This document shows, one piece after another, positions 17,085 through 25,692 of a stretch of DNA of 64,000 nucleotides. Under the pieces are notes generated by a model. That model saw only the letters and a program-made list of their open reading frames with translations, did no database searches and was not told the DNA's origin. Source of the stretch: Tsuneonella aeria (GTDB lineage Bacteria > Pseudomonadota > Alphaproteobacteria > Sphingomonadales > Sphingomonadaceae); contig NZ_WTZA01000001.1 of NCBI RefSeq assembly GCF_009827495.1, positions 1,686,001 to 1,750,000 of the forward strand. The letters run 5' to 3'. Positions within the stretch are counted from its first letter, which is position 1. Each line of letters opens with the position of its first letter. The position numbers and the translations under genes were made by a program.

Positions 17085-18630
17085 CAAGCCCGAACTGATC
17101 GAAGACGGGGTCCGCAAGACCAACGAACCCGTGTCGAGCGCGGTCGCCGCGCCGGAAGCGACCACCAGGCGCCACGAACCGCACGAACCGGCCCGTACGC
17201 ACCTGCCTGAAAAGCTGTTCGAGGCGCGCAAGACGGTCCACAACCGGCGGATCGACGGGCCCTTTCGGCGGTTCAAGTGGTTCGTCATGCTCGTCACGCT
17301 GGCGATCTACTATGGCACCCCGTGGATCCGCTGGGACCGCGGCCCCTACGCCCCTGACCAGGCAGTGCTGGTCGATCTCGCCAACCGCCGCTTCTACATG
17401 TTCGGCATCGAGATCTGGCCGCAGGAATTCTATTTCGTCGCCGGCTTGCTGATCATGGCGGGCGTCGGCCTGTTCATCATCACCAGTGCGGTCGGCCGGG
17501 CATGGTGCGGCTATGCCTGCCCGCAGACGGTGTGGACCGACCTGTTCCAGCATGTCGACCGCTTCGTCGACGGCGACCGCTTCGCCCGGCAGAAGCTCGA
17601 CGCCGCCCCATGGGGCCCGAACAAGATCGCCCGGCGCGCGCTGAAGTGGACCATCTACCTCGTCATCGGGTTCTGGACCGGCGGCGCGTGGATCATGTAT
17701 TTCGCCGACGCGCCCACCCTGGTGCACGATTTCTGGCGCGGCGAGGCGGCGCCGGCGGCCTACATCACCGTTGCCATCCTGACGCTCACCACCGTGACGC
17801 TGGGCGGTTTCATGCGTGAACAGGTGTGCATCTACATGTGTCCCTGGCCCCGCATCCAGACCGCGATGATGGACGAAAAATCGCTGCTGGTGACATACAA
17901 GGACTGGCGCGGCGAACCGCGCGGCAGCGTCAAGAAGGCGGAGCGGAATCCCGGCATGGTGGGGGACTGCATCGATTGCACGATGTGCGTCCAGGTCTGC
18001 CCTACCGGCATCGACATTCGCGACGGGCCGCAGATCGGCTGCATCACCTGCGCGCTGTGCATCGATGCCTGCGACCGGGTGATGGCCGAAGTCGGCCGTC
18101 CGCGCGGCCTGATCGACTACGCGACGCTCGAGGATTGCGAGGCCGAAGCCAATGGCGCCAAGCCACGCCCGGCGTGGCGTGCGCTGCTGCGCCCGCGCAC
18201 GATCGCCTACACGCTGATCTGGGGCTCCATCGGCCTCGCCATGCTGTTCGCCCTCGGCAATCGCAGCCGGACCGATCTCTCGGTAGCACCGGACCGCAAC
18301 CCGCCCTTCATGCTGATGAGCGACGGATCGGTGCGCAACTCCTACACGCTCAGCCTGCGCAACATGGCCACCCGGCCGCGGCCGATGGAAGTCGCGATCG
18401 AAGGGTTGCCCGGCGCGGTGATGTGGAGCGACACGATGTCGCGCGCGCAGGCCGCCCGGATGATCCGGATCACCGTTCCGGCAGATTCCACGCAAACCAT
18501 GCGCGCCTACGTGGTCGCCCCGGCCGATACGGCGGCGACATCGTTCGCATTCTCGCTCACCGCGCTGGGCGAAGAACGCGAGACGGACCGCACCGAAACG
18601 AACTTCGATGCCCCGCAGGCCAGCCAATGA
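17071..18630 (+). CDS. ccoG: Polyferredoxin-like cbb3 assembly protein CcoG (RdxA/FixG)
   Basis: A 519-residue membrane protein with about five helices. Cysteine motifs are CGYACPQTVW and two ferredoxin-type clusters (CIDCTMCVQVCP and CITCALCIDACD). The C-terminal periplasmic domain has an immunoglobulin-like fold in the family. CcoG acts in cbb3 biogenesis, probably as a cupric reductase supplying copper. I place the start at ATG 17071, inside ccoP. It is first gene of the ccoGHIS set and is coupled to ccoH by ATGA. Confidence 0.95.
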   Translation: MSDPDKPELIEDGVRKTNEPVSSAVAAPEATTRRHEPHEPARTHLPEKLFEARKTVHNRRIDGPFRRFKWFVMLVTLAIYYGTPWIRWDRGPYAPDQAVLVDLANRRFYMFGIEIWPQEFYFVAGLLIMAGVGLFIITSAVGRAWCGYACPQTVWTDLFQHVDRFVDGDRFARQKLDAAPWGPNKIARRALKWTIYLVIGFWTGGAWIMYFADAPTLVHDFWRGEAAPAAYITVAILTLTTVTLGGFMREQVCIYMCPWPRIQTAMMDEKSLLVTYKDWRGEPRGSVKKAERNPGMVGDCIDCTMCVQVCPTGIDIRDGPQIGCITCALCIDACDRVMAEVGRPRGLIDYATLEDCEAEANGAKPRPAWRALLRPRTIAYTLIWGSIGLAMLFALGNRSRTDLSVAPDRNPPFMLMSDGSVRNSYTLSLRNMATRPRPMEVAIEGLPGAVMWSDTMSRAQAARMIRITVPADSTQTMRAYVVAPADTAATSFAFSLTALGEERETDRTETNFDAPQASQ

Positions 18631-19073
18631 ACCGACCCTTCACCGGCCGCCACATGGCCGCCGTCCTCGTCACCGGCTTCGGCGTGGTGATCGCCGTCAA
18701 CATGCTCATGGCGACGCTCGCCAGTCAGACTTTTGGCGGCATCGTGGTCAAGAACTCCTACGTCGCCAGCCAGCAGTTCAACGGGTGGCTGGCCGAAGCG
18801 AAGCGGCAGGAATCGCTCGGCTGGAAGGTCGTGGCGGAGCGGCGGGCGGACGGCCGTGTCGCACTGACGCTGTCAGGTGCCCCGGCCGACGCTGCGATCG
18901 AAGGCCTGGCGTGGCATCCGCTGGGCCGGGAAGCGGATGTGGCGCTGACCTTCTCGCCCGACGGCCCCAACCGCTTCCTTTCGGCGGAAAGCCTGTCGGA
19001 CGGGCGCTGGACCCTGCGGCTGACGATCCGGGCCGGAGGCGACCTGTTCCGCAGCGAAAGCCCCATCGGTTGA
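18627..19073 (+). CDS. ccoH: cbb3 oxidase assembly protein CcoH (FixH)
   Basis: A 148-residue protein with one N-terminal helix (~10-32) and the conserved GIVVKNSYVASQQFN segment at the start of its periplasmic FixH domain. Needed for cbb3 assembly. ATG overlaps the ccoG stop, and its TGA overlaps the TTG of ccoI. Confidence 0.93.
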   Translation: MNRPFTGRHMAAVLVTGFGVVIAVNMLMATLASQTFGGIVVKNSYVASQQFNGWLAEAKRQESLGWKVVAERRADGRVALTLSGAPADAAIEGLAWHPLGREADVALTFSPDGPNRFLSAESLSDGRWTLRLTIRAGGDLFRSESPIG

Positions 19074-21205
19074 ACGCCCCGCTCGATCACGCCGCGCTCG
19101 ACACCGGGGGCGATGCGGACAGCCGCTTCGTCGTTCCCGGGATCAAGTGCGCCGGCTGCATCGGCACGATCGAGCGGGAAATGGCGCGCGTCGGCGGAGT
19201 GCGCGCCGTGCGGGTGAACTTCTCGGCCAAGCGGGTCGCGATACGGCACGACCCGCGCCTCGATGACGAGGCGCTCGTGGCGGCGCTCGCCCGAATCGGG
19301 TTCGAAGCCCAGGCGGTCGCCGCCAACCCGCTGGCGCAGGATGACGGGGAGACGAAGGCGCTCCTCCGCGCGCTTGCCGTCGCGGGCTTCGGCATGATGA
19401 ACATCATGCTGCTGTCGGTCAGCGTATGGTCGGGGGCGGATGGGGTCACGCGCGAACTGTTCCACTGGCTTTCGGCCCTCATCGCGCTGCCCGTGGTGGC
19501 CTATTCCGGACGGCCGTTCTTCGCCTCGGCCGCGCTGGCGCTGCGGCACGGGCGGACCAACATGGACGTGCCGATTTCCATCGGCGTCCTGCTTGCGACC
19601 GCCCTCAGCATCTATGAGACCGCGACGGGGGGCGAGCACGCCTATTTCGACGGCGCCACCATGCTGCTGTTCTTCCTGCTGGCCGGGCGCGCGCTCGATT
19701 CGATGATGCGCGGCCGCACCCGGGCGGAGATCGGCGCCCTGCTCGGCCGCATGGGGCGCAGCGCCGGGATCGTTCAGCCGGACGGATCCGTGCGGCGCGT
19801 GCCGGCCGAGAGCATCGCGCCCGGCATGGTCATGCTTGTCGCGGCGGGCGAAGCCTTGGCCGCAGACGGCACGGTGGATGACGGGCGCAGCGCGATCGAC
19901 AACGCCATGCTCACCGGGGAAAGCGCGCCGGAACCGGTCGGGCCCGGCGCCATCGTTCACGCCGGAACCGTCAACCTGTCGCAGCCCTTGCGCGTGCGTG
20001 TCACGGCGGCGGCGGAGGACACCGCGATCGCCGCCATCGCGCGCCTGATGGACGAGGCCGGCCAGTCGCGCAGCCGCTACGTCCGCATCGCCGACCGGGC
20101 ATCGCGGCTCTACGCGCCGGCCGTCCACACGCTGGCCGCGCTCAGCTTCGCGGGGTGGATGCTGGCCGGCGCGGGGTGGTACCAGTCGCTGGTGATCGCG
20201 ATCGCGGTGCTGATCATCACCTGTCCTTGCGCGATGGGCCTCGCCGTCCCAGCCGCGCAAGTCGTGGCCGCCGGCGCGCTGATGAAGCGCGGCCTGCTGG
20301 TCAAGGACGGCAGCGCGCTGGAGCGGCTCGCCGAAGTGGACATCGCCCTGTTCGACAAGACCGGCACGCTGACGCTGGGCGAGCCGCGGCCCGATCTGTC
20401 CGCGGTCGATCCCGGCGCCTGGCCGGTGGCGCTGGCGCTGGCGCAGCAGAGCCGCCACCCCCTGTCGCGCGGTCTCGCCGCCGCCCTGACGCAGGAAGGG
20501 GTCGTGCCCGCCGCGATCGAGAACGTCGAGGAACGCACCGGCCGCGGCGTGTTCGGCCAGGCCGCGGGCGTGGCGGTTTCGCTCGAGCGGCCGGGCGCGC
20601 CGGGGGACGACGAGGGCGCCGCGATGGCGTCCTGTCTGCGCATCGGTACGCGGGCGTGGACGGTGCCTTTCGCCGATCCGCTGCGCAGCGACGCGGAAGA
20701 GGCGATCGGGTCCCTCGCCCGCGAGGGCATCGTCAGCCGGATCGTTTCCGGTGACCGGGCGGAGGCTGTCGCCTCCGTTGCGCGCACGCTGGGGATCGAA
20801 GCGGAAGGCGGCGTCGCGCCGCAGGCGAAGCTCGCCGCGCTGGAGCATCTCAAGGCTGGGGGCCGGCGCCCGCTGATGGTGGGCGACGGGCTCAACGACG
20901 GGCCCGCGCTCGCCGCCGCGCATGCTTCGATCGCGCCCGGAACCGCGAGCGACGTGAGCCAGCAGGCTGCCGACGCCGTGTTCGTGGGATCGCGGCTGAT
21001 GCCGGTCGCCGACGCTGTCAGGGTGTCACGACGGACGATGGCCATCGTGCGCCAGAACATCGGTTTCGCGGTCATCTACAACGTGTTCGCCGTGCCGCTG
21101 GCGATCGCGGGCTATGTCACGCCGCTGATCGCCGCCATCGCGATGTCGCTGAGTTCGCTCGTCGTGGTAGGCAATTCGCTGCGCCTGGCGCGCGCCGCGC
21201 GGTGA
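19070..21205 (+). CDS. ccoI: Copper-exporting P1B-type ATPase CcoI (FixI)
   Basis: Inner-membrane ATPase delivering copper for cbb3 assembly. Domains in order: N-terminal metal-binding domain with CAGC (~25-28), transmembrane pairs, actuator, the CPC ion-binding helix (CPCAMG), phosphorylation motif DKTGTLT, HP motif (RHPLSRG) and the GDGLNDGPAL hinge. I choose TTG 19070, which overlaps the ccoH stop (TTGA), as no ATG or GTG precedes the metal-binding domain in frame. This gives 711 residues, normal for CcoI. Confidence 0.93.
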   Translation: MNAPLDHAALDTGGDADSRFVVPGIKCAGCIGTIEREMARVGGVRAVRVNFSAKRVAIRHDPRLDDEALVAALARIGFEAQAVAANPLAQDDGETKALLRALAVAGFGMMNIMLLSVSVWSGADGVTRELFHWLSALIALPVVAYSGRPFFASAALALRHGRTNMDVPISIGVLLATALSIYETATGGEHAYFDGATMLLFFLLAGRALDSMMRGRTRAEIGALLGRMGRSAGIVQPDGSVRRVPAESIAPGMVMLVAAGEALAADGTVDDGRSAIDNAMLTGESAPEPVGPGAIVHAGTVNLSQPLRVRVTAAAEDTAIAAIARLMDEAGQSRSRYVRIADRASRLYAPAVHTLAALSFAGWMLAGAGWYQSLVIAIAVLIITCPCAMGLAVPAAQVVAAGALMKRGLLVKDGSALERLAEVDIALFDKTGTLTLGEPRPDLSAVDPGAWPVALALAQQSRHPLSRGLAAALTQEGVVPAAIENVEERTGRGVFGQAAGVAVSLERPGAPGDDEGAAMASCLRIGTRAWTVPFADPLRSDAEEAIGSLAREGIVSRIVSGDRAEAVASVARTLGIEAEGGVAPQAKLAALEHLKAGGRRPLMVGDGLNDGPALAAAHASIAPGTASDVSQQAADAVFVGSRLMPVADAVRVSRRTMAIVRQNIGFAVIYNVFAVPLAIAGYVTPLIAAIAMSLSSLVVVGNSLRLARAAR

Positions 21206-21417
21206 ACGGCCTCGCCGTCCTGATCCCGGTTGCACTGGGGCTCGGCCTGCTCGGCCTCATCGTCTTTTTCTGGGCCATGCGCGCCGGGCAGTTCGAGGAC
21301 CTGGACGGCGCCGCAAACCGCATCCTGATCGAGGACGAGGGCGAGTTCGGGGACGAGGACGACGATCAAGGCGCCCGGGATGACGCAGGCGAGGGCGGTC
21401 CGCGCACCCCTGGCTGA
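21202..21417 (+). CDS. ccoS: cbb3 oxidase assembly protein CcoS
   Basis: A 71-residue protein with one N-terminal helix (~6-25) and the family segment FFWAMRAGQFEDLDGAANRIL. It is required for cofactor insertion into cbb3 oxidase. The tail after residue ~48 is highly acidic. GTG start overlaps the ccoI stop (GTGA). Last gene of the cco block. Confidence 0.93.
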   Translation: MNGLAVLIPVALGLGLLGLIVFFWAMRAGQFEDLDGAANRILIEDEGEFGDEDDDQGARDDAGEGGPRTPG

Positions 21418-21543
21418 CGACCCCGCACCGCCCCCGATCGGGGCACGCCTTCGCCGCGCGCTTGCCATCGGCGCCGAATCGGTCATCCTGCGCTGCAATT
21501 CGGCAGGCCGCGTGCGGCCGCCATCATTGACGGGGGGCCATCG

Positions 21544-23145
21544 GTGAACGGATCGGATCAGAACCTGGGGCATGTGCTCGGCACCAGTGGAAGCGTGGTG
21601 ACCTGCGCCATCGATGCGCAGCGCCTGCGGGCGGAGCGGGCGGCCGGCGATGCCGACGCGCACAACCGCTCCATCGGCGGCATCGTGCGCATCGATGCGC
21701 ACGGCACCCCGGTGTTCGCCAGCCTGGTGGCGATGCGCGGGGGTGACGAGAGCGGCGGCGGCACGATCGAGGCGGAGTGCGAATACCTCGGCGAAGGGGT
21801 GAACGGTGCGGACGGCGCGCTGACGGGTTTCCGCCGCGGCATCGACGCCTACCCGCAGCCCGGCGATCCGGTGCGATTCGCGACCGAGGCGGAGCTTGCG
21901 GCCATCTTCGCGCCCCCGGCCATGGCGCATATCCAGATCGGCACTGTGTTCCCCACGGCCGACGTGCGCGCGCCGATCCTGTTCGACCAGCTCCTCGGCC
22001 GCCACTTCGGGGTCGTGGGGTCGAGCGGCGCGGGCAAGTCCACCACCGTGGCCCTGATGCTGGACCGCATCGTCAGCCAGGCGGCGAGCGGCCACGTGGT
22101 GATCTTCGATCCGCACGGCGAATACGCCCACGCCTTCGGCGACCGGGCGCAGGTATGGGACGTGGCCAACCTCACCCTCCCCTACTGGGCGATGAACCTG
22201 GAAGAACACTGCGAGGTGTTCGTTGCCGCCGAAGGGGACGAAGGGACCATCGACGCGAACATCATGGCCAAGGTGCTGCTGCGCGCGCGCATGCGGAACA
22301 TCCATGCCGCCGATCCCGGCCGCATCACCGCCGACACGCCGATATCCTACCAGTACGCCGACCTGACCGACGCGCTGGAGGCGGAGGCCGGCAAGCTGGA
22401 GAAGATCGCGGAGGCCAGCCGTTACACTCACTTGCGCCTGACGATCGAACAGTTCTTCCACGATCGCCGCTACGGCTTCATCTTCAACGCCGATCATGCC
22501 AACGCGTCGCTGGAAACGCTGCTGGGCGATCTGCTGCGCATCCCCAACGCGGGCAAGCCGATCTCCATCGTCAACCTGGCAGGCGTGCCGACGGAGATCG
22601 TCAACGTCGTCGTCTCCACCCTGGCGCGGCTGATCCTCGATTACGCGATCTGGGCCCCGCGCGATCGGCACGCGCCGATCCTGCTCCTGTGCGAAGAGGC
22701 GCACCGATACCTCCCCCGTGTTCCGACCGAGGCGACGCGGTCCGTCCGCCGCCAACTGGAACGGATCGCCCGCGAAGGGCGCAAGTATGGCGTGTGCCTG
22801 GGCATGGTGAGCCAGCGGCCGTCCGAACTGTCGGACACCGCCCTGTCGCAGTGCGGCACGATCATGTCGCTGCGGCTCAACAATCAGGCGGACCAGGCGC
22901 ATCTCGCCGCCGCGCTGAGCGAAGGGGCGCGCAGCATCGCGGGCGCGGTGGGCGCGCTGCGCAACCGGGAATGCATCGTCAGCGGCGAAGGCGTGCCGAT
23001 CGCCATGCGCGTGATGATCGACGAGCTGGAAGCGGCCAAGCGGCCGGCGTCGGACGACCCATCGTTCAGCGAGCGCTGGGGACGCGACAGCGCCGACGCG
23101 CCCATGCTGGCCGAAACGATCAGGCGCTGGCGGGTGGAACGGTAA
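21544..23145 (+). CDS. HerA-like ATPase (DUF87/FtsK-HerA superfamily)
   Basis: A 533-residue hexameric-type DNA-translocating ATPase. It has an N-terminal HAS-barrel-like region (~1-140), Walker A GSSGAGKST (159-167), Walker B ILLLCEEAH with catalytic Glu, a conserved RQLERIAREGRKYG segment and a sensor-like VSQRP. Archaeal HerA works with the nuclease NurA in end resection; bacterial homologues also appear in defence pairs. No NurA, SIR2 or other nuclease partner is adjacent. The GTG start follows a G-rich stretch; it begins 126 bases after ccoS and seems to be its own unit. Confidence 0.85.
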   Translation: MNGSDQNLGHVLGTSGSVVTCAIDAQRLRAERAAGDADAHNRSIGGIVRIDAHGTPVFASLVAMRGGDESGGGTIEAECEYLGEGVNGADGALTGFRRGIDAYPQPGDPVRFATEAELAAIFAPPAMAHIQIGTVFPTADVRAPILFDQLLGRHFGVVGSSGAGKSTTVALMLDRIVSQAASGHVVIFDPHGEYAHAFGDRAQVWDVANLTLPYWAMNLEEHCEVFVAAEGDEGTIDANIMAKVLLRARMRNIHAADPGRITADTPISYQYADLTDALEAEAGKLEKIAEASRYTHLRLTIEQFFHDRRYGFIFNADHANASLETLLGDLLRIPNAGKPISIVNLAGVPTEIVNVVVSTLARLILDYAIWAPRDRHAPILLLCEEAHRYLPRVPTEATRSVRRQLERIAREGRKYGVCLGMVSQRPSELSDTALSQCGTIMSLRLNNQADQAHLAAALSEGARSIAGAVGALRNRECIVSGEGVPIAMRVMIDELEAAKRPASDDPSFSERWGRDSADAPMLAETIRRWRVER

Positions 23146-23158
23146 GCCGGCCCGCCGG

Positions 23159-23950
23159 TCACTCGCCCGCAGTCGCCGGGGCGCGGTGGCGGAAGGTCAC
23201 GTTGGCCCGTACCGAGAGGATCAGCCAGGGCAGCCAGACGAAGGCGCTGATCAGCACTTTCTTGATATTGCCGTCCAGCAGCACGGCGAGTGGGGCGGCG
23301 ACATCCGCCGGAAGGCCCGGCATCGCGCCCAGTCGGTGCGCGATGAAAAGCTGCAAAAAGACGTCTAAAACCCACGCGAAGAGAAGCATTCGCGGGAATA
23401 ACGGCACGTTTCGCAGCGCGAAGGCGAAACACACCATATAGACGAACGCCATCAGCCCCACGTCCGCCGCCATCAGCAGGAACAATGCTTCGCCCCATTG
23501 CGGGCCGCCGGCGCCGATTGCGGGAATGGCGAGCAGGAATTCGAGGCTGCGCAGCACCACGTTGAGCAGCAGGCCCACCAGCAGCGATGCCATGAAGCCT
23601 GCCGGGCCGAACAGCGGGTGCTGGCGCGCATCGTCCGCCCGCAGGGTTCGCCAGCGGCCGATGATCGGCGGCAGGCGCAGCGTGAGCTGGGGCAGGCTGC
23701 CGGAAAACCCGCGCGAGGCGACCGTGTATCCGGCCAGCGGCGCCAGCGCGATGGCGGTATAGACCGCGATGACCTGGGCCAGCGCGCCGGGGAGCATGGC
23801 GGGCGAAGCGATCACGCGGAACGCGGCCGCCATCAGGAACAGCCCCGCCCAGCCGATGCAGAGCGCGGTGGTCAGCCGCGACAGGGCGGGCGCGATGCGC
23901 GCGCTGCGCCGATGGAGGCTGCGGCAATATCGGTTCCAGAAACCGCGCAT
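23159..23950 (-). CDS. Multi-spanning membrane protein, DUF2569-like
   Basis: A 263-residue protein with about six or seven hydrophobic helices. The C-terminal segment (VLISAFVWLPWLILSVRANVTFRHR) resembles the end of DUF2569 proteins, where a Trp-Pro-rich helix is followed by SxRVxxTF. The function of the family is unknown. It is convergent with the HerA-like gene (13-bp gap) and divergent from the pilus operon. The family call is by eye and moderate. Confidence 0.65.
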   Translation of the reverse strand: MRGFWNRYCRSLHRRSARIAPALSRLTTALCIGWAGLFLMAAAFRVIASPAMLPGALAQVIAVYTAIALAPLAGYTVASRGFSGSLPQLTLRLPPIIGRWRTLRADDARQHPLFGPAGFMASLLVGLLLNVVLRSLEFLLAIPAIGAGGPQWGEALFLLMAADVGLMAFVYMVCFAFALRNVPLFPRMLLFAWVLDVFLQLFIAHRLGAMPGLPADVAAPLAVLLDGNIKKVLISAFVWLPWLILSVRANVTFRHRAPATAGE

Positions 23951-24421
23951 GGCATCTCCTGACGAAGGCGGCGGGCGGCGTTAGCTGCCCCTGACCGCAG
24001 ACTGCGCGCGGGAATGGCGCACGGTCAAACCAGTTAACCACAGCAAATTGCGCCGGTTCCGCCCCGGACCGTTGATTCGCTGCCCGATTCGCGCGTTGCC
24101 CAAATGCATCGTTACCCGGCCGTTAACCGCGCCTTTTAAGTTTGCTGCCGGCTAACGCGCGGAAAATGCGAGTTAATTTATTGGCAATGGTTTTGCGTTG
24201 ACCTGCAGGCACTGATTCGGGAAACTGATGTCGGTTTCGAAGGGTTGGCGAAAGATTGGGCAAAAGCCCGGTTCGCCGATGATATAAAACGATAACCGGG
24301 TCCAATCATTCTCCAGCCTAACGGACTGGCTCAGCGGAAGCGCCGTTGAAGCCTTGGACAGTAAACCTGCGTCATCGGCCCATCCATACGGCGATGCAGG
24401 GTTTGATGGGGATTTTAGACC
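23951..24421 (+). other. 470-bp non-coding leader upstream of the Flp pilin gene
   Basis: No convincing gene on either strand. The region is clearly more AT-rich than its surroundings. It contains three GTTAA elements (near 24033, 24121 and 24174) and a candidate sigma-54 promoter at 24182-24196. It probably holds the promoter and a long 5' leader for the pilus operon. Confidence 0.6.
24182..24196 (+). promoter_or_regulatory. Candidate sigma-54 (-24/-12) promoter for the pilin gene
   Basis: TGGCA-N6-TTGC, with the GG and GC dinucleotides separated exactly as in TGGCAC-N5-TTGC. Transcription would start near 24208 and give a leader of about 210 nt. Only by-eye support; whether this organism uses RpoN for pili is not known from the window. 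Confidence 0.35.
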
Positions 24422-24667
24422 ATGAAGAACTTCCTGAAGACTTTCGCCGCTGACGAATCGGGCGCCTCGGCTGCCGAATACGCTCTCATCATCGCCATCG
24501 TCGGCGTCGGCATCGGTGCCGCCGCCATGGTGCTGGGCGCCAATGTCAAAGAGGCCATCGATGGCGCCTCGACCGACATTAACAACTGTAACAATGCCGA
24601 ATACGCCCCGGAGGGCGGCGCCCCTGCTACCAGCGACGGCGTTGAATGCACCCCCGCAGCAGGGTGA
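24422..24667 (+). CDS. flp: Flp/Fap-type pilin subunit
   Basis: Major subunit of the Tad pilus. The 81-residue precursor has leader MKNFLKTFAADESG, processed after Gly14. The mature protein starts ASAAEYALI with Glu at +5 and Tyr at +6, the Flp hallmark, then a hydrophobic helix to about residue 42. The C-terminal tail (~45-81) is longer than in most Flp pilins and has two cysteines (56 and 76) that could form a disulfide loop. A strong hairpin separates it from cpaB. Confidence 0.94.
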   Translation: MKNFLKTFAADESGASAAEYALIIAIVGVGIGAAAMVLGANVKEAIDGASTDINNCNNAEYAPEGGAPATSDGVECTPAAG

Positions 24668-24674
24668 TAACTTA

Positions 24675-24699
24675 GCTCCCGGACCTTGTGTCCGGGAGC
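24675..24699 (+). terminator. Strong hairpin between pilin and cpaB (attenuator)
   Basis: A perfect 10-bp stem GCTCCCGGAC/GTCCGGGAGC with loop CTTGT begins 7 bases after the pilin stop. There is no T-run, only CTTCTTC. It likely acts as a partial terminator or 3' stabiliser that keeps pilin mRNA more abundant than the assembly genes. Confidence 0.65.
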
Positions 24700-24723
24700 A
24701 CTTCTTCGCCGGGGGGCTATGCT

Positions 24724-25692
24724 GTGCAGGGACGTAATCTAGTTTTGATCGCGCTGGCGGTGGTGATCGGCATTTTCGCCGTCATCCTCGCCAATTCCTA
24801 TTTCTCCGGCGTCGAGGAAAAGCAGGCCGCGATCGCTGAAGAGCAGCGCCTGGTGCGCATCGTCGTCGCCACGCAGCCGCTCGAATTCGGCGCGCCGTTG
24901 ACCCAGCAGAACCTCAAGCTCGCCAATTACCCGGCGACAAGCGTGCCCGAAGGCGCGTTCACCTCCATAGCGGAGGCGCTGAAGGACAATCGCGTGGCCC
25001 TGCGCCCGATCGTGATCAACGAACCGGTGCTGCGCAGCAAGGTCAGCGGGACCGATGGCCGCGCCACGCTGGCCGCGATCCTGCCCGACGGCTTCCGCGC
25101 GATGTCCATTCCCATTTCCAACACCACCGGCGTTTCGGGCTTCGTTCTCCCCGGCACGATGGTGGACGTGATGCTGCTGCGCCAGATCGAAGGCGACGGC
25201 GCCACCCAGGCCGACCAGCGCGCCGACATGATCCTGGAAAACGTCCAGGTGCTGGCGATCGACCAGACCGCCAACGACAAGGAAGGCAACCCCATTCCCG
25301 GCCGCACGGCGACCGTGGCCGTGACACCCACCGATGCCCAGCGTTTGGCCATGGCCGACCGCATGGGCACCCTGTACCTGACGCTGCGCAAGGTGGAGGC
25401 GCAGGCCGGTTCCGCCCCGGCAGAAGGCGAACGCGTCGCCCGCACGATGACCAGTCGCCAGCTGGGCCTGCCGCGCCTGGTGATCGGCGGCCGTTCCGGC
25501 GGTGGCGGTGGCGGCGGCGGAGGCGGGGGATCCGCCGCGCCCGCGCCCAGCCTGCCGCAGCTTGCCTCCATCTCTCCGCCCGCGGCGGCGCGCACGCCGT
25601 CCGCACCGATCTATACCGGCCCCGCCATGACCGTGGTGCGCGGCACCGAACCGACCAGCTATCAGGTCGGCAGCCTGGGAGGCCCGCGATGA
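24724..25692 (+). CDS. cpaB: Flp pilus assembly protein CpaB (RcpC)
   Basis: A 322-residue inner-membrane/periplasmic protein. It has one N-terminal helix (~5-27), an SAF domain (~45-110) and the RcpC domain (~125-240), a run of about twelve glycines near 265 and a Pro/Ala-rich tail. CpaB helps stabilise the secretin. I chose GTG 24724, preceded by a G-rich ribosome site (GGGGGG, 24711-24716), because an upstream ATG (24688) lies inside the hairpin. Stop overlaps the cpaC start (ATGA). Confidence 0.93.
   Translation: MQGRNLVLIALAVVIGIFAVILANSYFSGVEEKQAAIAEEQRLVRIVVATQPLEFGAPLTQQNLKLANYPATSVPEGAFTSIAEALKDNRVALRPIVINEPVLRSKVSGTDGRATLAAILPDGFRAMSIPISNTTGVSGFVLPGTMVDVMLLRQIEGDGATQADQRADMILENVQVLAIDQTANDKEGNPIPGRTATVAVTPTDAQRLAMADRMGTLYLTLRKVEAQAGSAPAEGERVARTMTSRQLGLPRLVIGGRSGGGGGGGGGGGSAAPAPSLPQLASISPPAAARTPSAPIYTGPAMTVVRGTEPTSYQVGSLGGPR

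Noticed and set aside
24120..24140. CtrA-like pair TTAA-N9-TTAA upstream of the pilin gene
   Set aside because: CtrA sites need a 7-nt spacer; isolated GTTAA elements are weak evidence.
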